Source: Armatimonadota bacterium (GTDB taxonomy: Bacteria; Armatimonadota; Fimbriimonadia; Fimbriimonadales; GBS-DC). From it: 64,000 nt of DNA. Below are positions 58,374 to 64,000 of the stretch, in pieces. The notes beneath the pieces are model-generated. The model saw nothing but the letters and a program-made list of their open reading frames with translations, was not told the DNA's origin and ran no database searches. How positions within the stretch are numbered: position 1 is the stretch's first letter; each line of letters starts with the position of its first letter. A program made the translations under genes and the position numbers. Where the stretch lies: assembly GCA_013359125.1 (NCBI GenBank), contig JABWCR010000010.1:1-64000 (forward strand). The letters are read 5' to 3'.

Positions 58374-59611
58374 GAGCCGTTCGGCACGATAGCGGTCAGC
58401 GTGAGTTTGCTGGGCGATAGAATCTCGCTCGCCAAGGCGTGCAGGCTCTCCGGCGTTACGGCGTCGATGCGCTGAACGATCTCTTCCATCGGAATCGTTC
58501 GGCCATAGATCAGTTCGAGGCGCCCTAAACGGCTCATTCTGGCAGGCGTGCTCTCCAAGCCGATGAGCAGAGCCCCCTTCAGCAGGTTCTTGGCGTCGTC
58601 CAACTCGCTTTCGGACACGGGTTGTGCCGCGATGTTGTCTAATTCTGCCTGCACAAGTCGCTTGACCTCGGCAAAACAGTCGGTCGCGCATCCGCCATAG
58701 ATGACCAAAGCGCCCTTGTGAGCGCCGGTCAGCGTGTAGGCGCCCACCTCGTAAGCCAATCCGCGCCGCTCCCGGATCTCGGTCCACAGCCGACTGAACA
58801 TGCTGCCGCCCAGGATGTTGGCCAGAATGGCCAAATCGTACTTGCGCTCGTCCAGTTCCGACGGCGCATCGCATCCCATGCAAAAACTGACCTGCTCGAC
58901 GTCTCTGTGGACGATCTTCTGCTCGCCCGTCCCGGCGACGCTCGGTCGGTCTGCTTGGAGCGCCGTTGCGCCCGGCTTCCAGGAGCCTAGTCGCTTTTCG
59001 ACATCCTCGGCGAACTGATCGGGGTCTAGATTGCCGCTAGCCGTTATCACCACGCTTTCGGGCGCATATTGGTTTTCCATAAAGGCCAGCAAATCTTCGC
59101 GCGAAAGCGGAGAGACGGTGTCGGGCGTGCCGATGATCCGCCGTCCAAAGGGATCGTCCGGCCAATGGGTCTCGGCAAAGAGGTCGTGCACCGCGTCGGC
59201 CGGGCTGTCCTCGTACATTTTCATCTCTTCCAAGATGACGCCCTTTTCGCGCGCCAACTCTTCGGGATCGTACAGCGCGTTAGCAAACATATCGGCCAAC
59301 ACATCGAACGCATCGGTCAGATGCTCGCTGAGCGTGTGGGCGTAATAGCCCGTAACCTCGCGCCCGGTGCCCGCGTTGAGCGATCCGCCCCGACCCTCGA
59401 TCTCGCGCGCGATCTGCTGCGCGTTGCGAGCGGGGGTGCCCTTGAACATCATGTGCTCGATGACGTGCGCCACGCCCGAATGGTGCTCCGGCTCGTGGCT
59501 GCTGCCCGCCGCGACCCAAATGCCGCAGGCCGCGGAGCGCACCGTGCTGACCGGCTCGGCCAGCACGCGCACACCGTTCGTAAGGGTGAATCGTTTGACG
59601 CGCTCTTCCAT
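58370..59611 (-). CDS. M16 family zinc peptidase (processing-peptidase-like)
   Basis: 413 residues. The inverted zinc motif HVIEH (49-53) lies in HHSGVAHVIEHMMFKGT, and the third ligand in GVILEEMKMYEDSPAD (Glu128/129). The second half-domain with ERRGLAYEVGAYT is present but lacks its own zinc site, as usual. It lies 6 bp after pnp; an M16 peptidase follows pnpA in Bacillus too. Likely cytoplasmic; substrate unknown. Confidence 0.93.
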   Translation of the reverse strand: MEERVKRFTLTNGVRVLAEPVSTVRSAACGIWVAAGSSHEPEHHSGVAHVIEHMMFKGTPARNAQQIAREIEGRGGSLNAGTGREVTGYYAHTLSEHLTDAFDVLADMFANALYDPEELAREKGVILEEMKMYEDSPADAVHDLFAETHWPDDPFGRRIIGTPDTVSPLSREDLLAFMENQYAPESVVITASGNLDPDQFAEDVEKRLGSWKPGATALQADRPSVAGTGEQKIVHRDVEQVSFCMGCDAPSELDERKYDLAILANILGGSMFSRLWTEIRERRGLAYEVGAYTLTGAHKGALVIYGGCATDCFAEVKRLVQAELDNIAAQPVSESELDDAKNLLKGALLIGLESTPARMSRLGRLELIYGRTIPMEEIVQRIDAVTPESLHALASEILSPSKLTLTAIVPNGS

Positions 59612-59617
59612 CAGGGT

Positions 59618-61945
59618 TTAACGTTTCGGTCGAAAGTCCGGCTTTGGGAGTTCCTCGGTTGCCGTCTCGCCTTCGCTGCTGGCCGTTGGCTCGTCCCTTC
59701 GCGGCGGTCTGCCGCCTCGAAAGTCGCGCCCGCGTCCTCCGCGATCGCCTCGGTCGCCTCGATCCTCTCGGCGCGGAGCACGATCCTCGAAATGAGGATT
59801 GTCGCCCGCTTCGACCGCGGCCGTCTTCAGGCTTTCGAGCGTCTGGTCCAACCCGCGAGCGCTCAAGTTGACGCGGCCCTGGCTGTCGATCTCGCGAACG
59901 CGCACCGTGATCGTGTCGCCCAATTTCACCAGCTCGTCCACGCGCCGAACCCGCTTGTTGCTGAGGTCTTCGACTTTCACAAGTCCCTCTTTGCCCGGGA
60001 TCAGCTCGACAAAGGCGCCGAAGTTCATCAGTCGCGTTACCCTGCCGGTATAAACCTCGCCGATAGCGACCTCCTTGGTGAGCGCCTCGATCGCCTTCTG
60101 AGCAGCCGCTCCAGCTTCGCCGTCAGGCGCAGCGATGAAGATTTTGCCCGTCTGTTCGATCTGTATCTGGCATCCGGTTTCGGCGATGATGCGCTTGACG
60201 GTCTTGCCGCCAGGCCCGATCACTTCGCCGATCTTTTCGGGGTTGATCTCGACGATAAAGATGCGCGGCGCCAACGGCGACAACTCTGGCCGAGGGCCGG
60301 GCAGCGTCGCCAGCATCACGTCGAGGATCTTCATCCTCGCTTCCTTGGCTCGGTCCAGCGTCTCGGCAAGGATGTTTCGCGGCAGCCCGTGGATTTTGAT
60401 GTCCAACTGGATGGCCGTGATGCCGTTCGCTGTGCCGGCGACCTTGAAATCCATGTCGCCGACGGCGTCCTCCATGCCTTGGATGTCGGTCAGAATCTTG
60501 TACTGGTCGCCTTCGGTTACCAGGCCGGTCGCGATGCCCGCCACCGGCGCCTTGATCGGCACGCCCGCGTCCATTAGGGCAAGCGTCGATCCGCAGGTAG
60601 CCGCCATGCTGGTCGATCCGTTCGATTCCAAAATCTCCGAATAGAGCAGCACAGCATAAGGAAACTCTTCTTGATCGGGGATCATGCGGGCGAGGGCCCT
60701 TTCGGCCAGCATCCCATGCCCGATCTCGCGGCGCCCTGCAGATCGCAAGGGTCGCGCTTCTCCCACGCTGAAAGGCGGGAAGTTGTAGTAATGCATGTAC
60801 CGCTTGGAAGTCGCCAGTTCGAGCGAATCGATGGTCTGGGCGTCTTCCAACGATCCAAGGGTGCAGACCGTCAGCGCCTGCGTCTGACCGCGCTGGAATA
60901 GACCGGAGCCGTGCGCTCTGGGCAGCACGCCGACCTTGGCGCTCAGGTTCCGAATGTCTCTGTCGCCTCGTCCGTCGGGCCGCAGACCCTTGTCGATGAT
61001 CAGGCTTCGAACGGCCTTCTTGATCACCTCGTCGACCGCCATGCCCAGTTCGAGCATTCGATTGGCATAAGGCGACGGTTCGCCCTCTGCAGGCGGCTTC
61101 GCAATCTGCGCGACGACCTCGTCCTTTAGTTGGCTCAATGCCGCTTCGCGAGCCAGTTTGTCCGCGTTTTGAATGGCGCCCCGGATCTGCTCGCCCGCTT
61201 GGCTTTCGACCGTCTGTTTCAAATCGTCGGCGACCAAGAAGTACTGAACCTCGGTCTTCTCCTTGCCGGCCTTCTGCTGAAGCTCCAGGATGGCTTGGAT
61301 GATCTTCTGGTTCTCCCTCTGCGCCAGATCGATCGCCTCAAGCATCTCGCTCTCAGAAAACTCATCGGCGTCCGCCTCGATCATCACCGGATTGTCGTTG
61401 AGGCTCGCCACGACCAGATTCAGATCGCTAGCGGCCAATTGCTCGCCCGAGGGCGAGACGATCAGCTGCCCGTCGATTCGGCCGATGCGCGTAGCGGCGA
61501 TCGGTCCGTTCCAAGGAATGTTGGAGATGCTCAGCGCGGCAGAGGCGCCGCACAGCGCGAGCATCTCTGGCATGGCCTCGTAATCGACGCTGTAAGGCAT
61601 CGCCACAACCTGCACTTCGTTGCGCATGCCTTTGGGAAAAAGGGGCCGCACCGACCGGTCGATCAGCCGCGACTTGATCACGGCCTCGTCGGTCGGTCGT
61701 CCGCCCCGCTTAATAAATCCGCCCGGAATGCGACCGATGGCGTACTTGCGCTCTTCGTAATCGCACGTCAGGGGGAAGAAATCGATCTCGGTTCGAGCCT
61801 TGGGGCTCATGGTGGCGGTTACCAGCAAGAACGTGTCGCCCTGCCGGACCACCACTGCGCCGGAAGCCTGATTGGCTAGCTCTCCGGTCTCAAATGTGGT
61901 TAACTTGCCGCCGATCTCTACGGCGACTTGGTGTACGTTTGGCAC
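59618..61945 (-). CDS. pnp: Polyribonucleotide nucleotidyltransferase (PNPase)
   Basis: 775 residues. Two RNase PH-like domains (GRIPGGFIKRGGRPTDEAVIKSRLIDRSVRPLFP in the first, GRGDRDIRNLSAKVGVLPRAHGSGLFQRGQTQALTVCTLG and the catalytic-site EILESNGSTSMAATCGSTLALMDAGVP in the second), then KH (KIGEVIGPGGKTVKRI) and S1 (GEVYTGRVTRLMNFGAFVELIPGKEGLV) domains. The tail beyond the S1 domain is long and has an RGD/RGG-rich stretch (GDRGDRGGRGRDFRGGRPPRR) absent from most PNPases. The enzyme degrades mRNA 3' to 5' with phosphate. GTG start with AGGAGG. Confidence 0.97.
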   Translation of the reverse strand: MPNVHQVAVEIGGKLTTFETGELANQASGAVVVRQGDTFLLVTATMSPKARTEIDFFPLTCDYEERKYAIGRIPGGFIKRGGRPTDEAVIKSRLIDRSVRPLFPKGMRNEVQVVAMPYSVDYEAMPEMLALCGASAALSISNIPWNGPIAATRIGRIDGQLIVSPSGEQLAASDLNLVVASLNDNPVMIEADADEFSESEMLEAIDLAQRENQKIIQAILELQQKAGKEKTEVQYFLVADDLKQTVESQAGEQIRGAIQNADKLAREAALSQLKDEVVAQIAKPPAEGEPSPYANRMLELGMAVDEVIKKAVRSLIIDKGLRPDGRGDRDIRNLSAKVGVLPRAHGSGLFQRGQTQALTVCTLGSLEDAQTIDSLELATSKRYMHYYNFPPFSVGEARPLRSAGRREIGHGMLAERALARMIPDQEEFPYAVLLYSEILESNGSTSMAATCGSTLALMDAGVPIKAPVAGIATGLVTEGDQYKILTDIQGMEDAVGDMDFKVAGTANGITAIQLDIKIHGLPRNILAETLDRAKEARMKILDVMLATLPGPRPELSPLAPRIFIVEINPEKIGEVIGPGGKTVKRIIAETGCQIQIEQTGKIFIAAPDGEAGAAAQKAIEALTKEVAIGEVYTGRVTRLMNFGAFVELIPGKEGLVKVEDLSNKRVRRVDELVKLGDTITVRVREIDSQGRVNLSARGLDQTLESLKTAAVEAGDNPHFEDRAPRREDRGDRGDRGGRGRDFRGGRPPRRDEPTASSEGETATEELPKPDFRPKR

Positions 61946-61968
61946 CCAGGTTACCTCCTGTGGGTTTC

Positions 61969-62244
61969 TTAGAGTCGGCTGCGAATGCCGAGCCTTTCCA
62001 CCAGTTGGCGGTATCTCTGGATGTCGCGCTTGGCAAGATAGTTGAGCAATCGTTTTCGCTGACCGACCAGTTGCAAGAGCCCTCGGCGGGAATGGTGATC
62101 CTGCTTATGGGCTTTCAGATGTTCGGTCAGGTAAGCGATCCGAGCCGACATGAGCGCGATTTGAACATCGGGCGAACCGGTGTCGGATTCGTGCGTCTTG
62201 TACTCGCTAATGATGCTCTCTTTTTGTTCCAAGCTCAACGGCAT
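61969..62244 (-). CDS. rpsO: 30S ribosomal protein S15
   Basis: 91 residues (usual 88-90). It contains [53 protein letters not shown], the S15 signature. S15 binds the central domain of 16S rRNA. A GAGGAGG-type ribosome site precedes the ATG. It lies 23 bp before pnp, in the conserved rpsO-pnp order. Confidence 0.98.
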   Translation of the reverse strand: MPLSLEQKESIISEYKTHESDTGSPDVQIALMSARIAYLTEHLKAHKQDHHSRRGLLQLVGQRKRLLNYLAKRDIQRYRQLVERLGIRSRL

Positions 62245-62364
62245 GCGCTGAACCTCCTCGCTTATCGTCTATCGCGAGGTCTGGTCGTTGCCGTTTTGGC
62301 AAAGCTCCAATAGAGCCTTGACACAACGGCACCGCTATCCCCGCTTGATGGGGAGTATACCTGA
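62245..62364 (-). promoter_or_regulatory. rpsO leader region
   Basis: 120 bp upstream of rpsO. It contains a small hairpin TCCCC/GGGGA (62338-62342 with 62350-62354), an inverted GCCGTT/AACGGC-type pair and the GAGGAGG site. S15 often represses its own mRNA by binding a leader structure; this region is the place for it, but I see no proof. No clear -10 or -35. Confidence 0.3.
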
Positions 62365-63444
62365 TTAGTGCAACTCCCTTAACCTATACCAAGATTCCAG
62401 GTCGAAGGTCAGCAGATGGACCGGAGACGACGACGCAACCACGGAGCCTTTCGCCAAGTAGCGCGGGCGTTGGAAGTGGAAGGTCTCCGTCCACTTGGGA
62501 TTCCACTCCATAAGACTAACGAGCGTCTCGGTCTGACCGCTGAGATGTCGCGCAGAGAGACGATACGGCTGGCCCGCCTTCCCATCGACCGGCAATGCCA
62601 TGACCAAGACGCACGAATCGGCGATAAGACGAGAACCAGACCCCAAAAAGAGCGTCTTGGGCGAAGCGATGGGTCGGTTTTGATCGGCAACCAGCCCGAT
62701 CGCAATCTCGGCATCTTCCTCGCGCCCCGTTCTCAGATACTGAACCCGCGCGACCAACTCCGAGCCCCGAGGCGCGCGAACCGCGACCCCTGCCCCCAGG
62801 GCCATCGGTCCAAACCCAGAAGTCCATGCGCCGACGAATCCCTGATCTGCCCCCTTGCGCCAAAACAGCTGCAAGTGGTGCGCCGATTTGGGCGCTGAAG
62901 GCAAGACATCGACCGAACGGATATAGATCTCCCTGCCGAACGGCAGCCGATAAGTCCTCACCGCCTCCTCGCCCGTTGCGCCGACCGTTTCCCCGACGCC
63001 CGCCTTCAGCACAATGTCGGGATGCCCGACGGTCCATCGCTCAGCGGTCAGCGTAGGGATCGGCCTGTCGTCGCCTTCGCCTTTAGGCGCGCCGGATAGC
63101 GCCCAATCTTGCAAGGCCTTGATCTCGTGATCGGTCAGTCGCAAGCCCGCAACGCCGTCGAACGGACCACCCTCCGCATTGATGGGCGGCATCGCGCGCC
63201 GAGCGGCATAAGCGGCGATCTCCGTGCGCCAACGAAAGGCATCTTCGTACGTTCTCAAGGCGAAGGGCGCGACGCTGCCGGGCGCGTGGCAGGGCGAGCA
63301 GTTCTTGGCCAGTATCGGCCTCACGTCGGCCAGATAGGTCGGCGCGATGGTCGAAGCAAACCCAAACGACCAAACGCAGGCGACGGCGATAAGCCTAATC
63401 GGACGAAGATTGGAACGCCGCCATGGCCAGCGCCAAATCGTCAT
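62365..63444 (-). CDS. Exported c-type cytochrome with C-terminal copper-monooxygenase-like part
   Basis: 359 residues. A basic then hydrophobic start (about 16-31) is a signal peptide. The heme site CSPCH (49-53) and a likely axial Met85 (RRAMPPINA) form a small cytochrome c domain; PGSVAPFALRTYEDA is typical of the cytochromes fused to ascorbate-dependent monooxygenase-type domains. The strand-rich rest has KSAHHLQLFW with a His pair (about 186-187), but the complete set of copper ligands of that family is not visible. The ATG has AAGGTG 5 nt upstream and overlaps the upstream oxidase-like gene by 50 nt, so the two are co-transcribed. Confidence 0.75.
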   Translation of the reverse strand: MTIWRWPWRRSNLRPIRLIAVACVWSFGFASTIAPTYLADVRPILAKNCSPCHAPGSVAPFALRTYEDAFRWRTEIAAYAARRAMPPINAEGGPFDGVAGLRLTDHEIKALQDWALSGAPKGEGDDRPIPTLTAERWTVGHPDIVLKAGVGETVGATGEEAVRTYRLPFGREIYIRSVDVLPSAPKSAHHLQLFWRKGADQGFVGAWTSGFGPMALGAGVAVRAPRGSELVARVQYLRTGREEDAEIAIGLVADQNRPIASPKTLFLGSGSRLIADSCVLVMALPVDGKAGQPYRLSARHLSGQTETLVSLMEWNPKWTETFHFQRPRYLAKGSVVASSSPVHLLTFDLESWYRLRELH

Positions 63445-64000
63445 CGCTCACCTTGCCATCCCTGTTTAGGTCGGTCGCTGGGTCGTTTAGATTCCAGCGC
63501 AAAACCCACTCGGCCGCACTGCCAGGTCGAAGCGACAGCCTAACCGATGCATGGCGCCGAACGGCCTCCGCGCTTCCTGTCAGCAGCCCATTGAGCGCCT
63601 TGACACGGACCTCGAATCGGGGCTCGTCTATGGTCGGTTTTAGCGCGATCTCTGCCCGTCCACCCGCGACCGCGGTCGCATTAGCCGTATATCGCCTAGG
63701 CGCCGCGCTGCCTTCACAGGAAGCGACTTCAACTTCGTAACTCGCCCCTTCGATCGCGCCGTCTATCGACAAGGTCATCAGGTCGCCCGTCTGGCGCTTT
63801 ACCTGAATCCATCCAGCAACGGACGGCACGACCATGCCTCCGGCATCCGGCGCGTAGGCCGTCAAAAAGACCATGTACCAGCCGGGCGGCGCGATCAGCG
63901 GATCGAAGGGCGCGGTAACCTGCAGGCTGTACCGCCCGTTGCCCAGATGCTCCGCTTCGTATTTCAGCCGGATCATTCGCTGCTCGTTGTCCCATGCGTG
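63395..64000 (-). CDS. Galactose-oxidase-like C-terminal domain with dockerin-like tail, 5' truncated
   Basis: 201 residues are visible and the frame runs on through the right window edge. It opens HAWDNEQRMIRLKY, aligning with THSVDFDQRLVR of the 38103 gene, so the first visible His would be the copper-ligand His. APPGWYMVFL matches APPGWYMLFL there. After the DUF1929/early-set domain (about 1-65) comes a strand-rich linker, and one clear Ca-binding repeat, DLNRDGKVSDDDLALAMAAF, near the C-terminus; the partner repeat is weak or missing. It is a paralogue of the 38103 oxidase and is co-transcribed with the cytochrome gene. Confidence 0.8.
   Translation of the reverse strand, partial: HAWDNEQRMIRLKYEAEHLGNGRYSLQVTAPFDPLIAPPGWYMVFLTAYAPDAGGMVVPSVAGWIQVKRQTGDLMTLSIDGAIEGASYEVEVASCEGSAAPRRYTANATAVAGGRAEIALKPTIDEPRFEVRVKALNGLLTGSAEAVRRHASVRLSLRPGSAAEWVLRWNLNDPATDLNRDGKVSDDDLALAMAAFQSSSD

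Noticed and set aside
59069-60577. Long + strand open frame opposite M16/pnp
   Set aside because: Antisense shadow of two certain genes.
1-64000. tRNA or rRNA genes
   Set aside because: All gaps were read for T-loop (GGTTCGAATCC-like) and acceptor-stem patterns; none was found.

Overview
The window reads as a compact chromosome segment of a diderm bacterium with moderately high GC. Outer-membrane-type proteins (a Wzi-like barrel and a barrel ending in Phe), a complete mreBCD cluster, a Bacillus-like sigma-H, the rpsO-pnp-M16 order also known from Bacillus, and five secreted proteins with dockerin-like Ca-binding repeats together fit Armatimonadota (Fimbriimonadia-like). That assignment is inference; no rRNA or other strict marker is present. 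No tRNA, rRNA, phage, integrase, transposase or CRISPR was recognised.

Layout. 1-1020: 3' part of a caspase-fold protein. 1184-9373 (minus): an apparent operon mnmA - DUF948 - YtxH - AI-2E permease - CapD-type dehydratase - Wzi-like - outer-membrane barrel, ending at a good intrinsic terminator (1022-1056). 9374-9968: repeat island, including an inverted-repeat-bounded element. 9969-17027 (minus): prmA-rsmE-VOC, deacetylase-M29 peptidase, and an unknown barrel-sandwich protein with PhoB/PhoR. 17166-18830: secreted dockerin protein. 18931-23748 (minus): YebC-rhomboid-MBL hydrolase and metX plus a helical protein. 23821-28961: orphan molybdenum-hydroxylase FAD subunit, WD40 remnant, AlkD-like glycosylase, carA and a GT39-like transferase. 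28958-36514 (minus): rnc-mtnP, an orphan DNA methyltransferase, then mreB-mreC-mreD-gdhA-cyanophycinase. 36615-40931: two dockerin proteins, one an intact galactose-oxidase-type copper enzyme. 40932-41457: second repeat island. 41458-46551: two class III cyclase genes (one with a J-domain-like tail, one fused to a STAND ATPase and TPRs) plus pdxH, divergent from sigH. 46558-49493: ABC-2 exporter with a TPR protein. 49604-56681: dockerin protein, MazG, SurA-like foldase and a DUF4350/DUF4129 membrane cluster. 56744-64000: aminotransferase, rpsO-pnp-M16, a cytochrome c protein and a second oxidase-dockerin protein cut by the window edge.

Recurring organisation. Neighbouring genes are repeatedly coupled by 4-nt ATGA/GTGA/TTGA overlaps, and this was used to choose several starts. 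Four convergent pairs interlock their stop codons by 4 nt. About ten transcription-unit heads carry a -10 hexamer 5-10 nt before the start codon with no Shine-Dalgarno, pointing to common leaderless mRNAs. The best candidates for something new are the inverted-repeat element at 9696-9970 with a solo arm at 41391, the cyclase/J-like/STAND pair beside sigH, and the dockerin-tagged secretome that includes two radical-copper-oxidase-like proteins.
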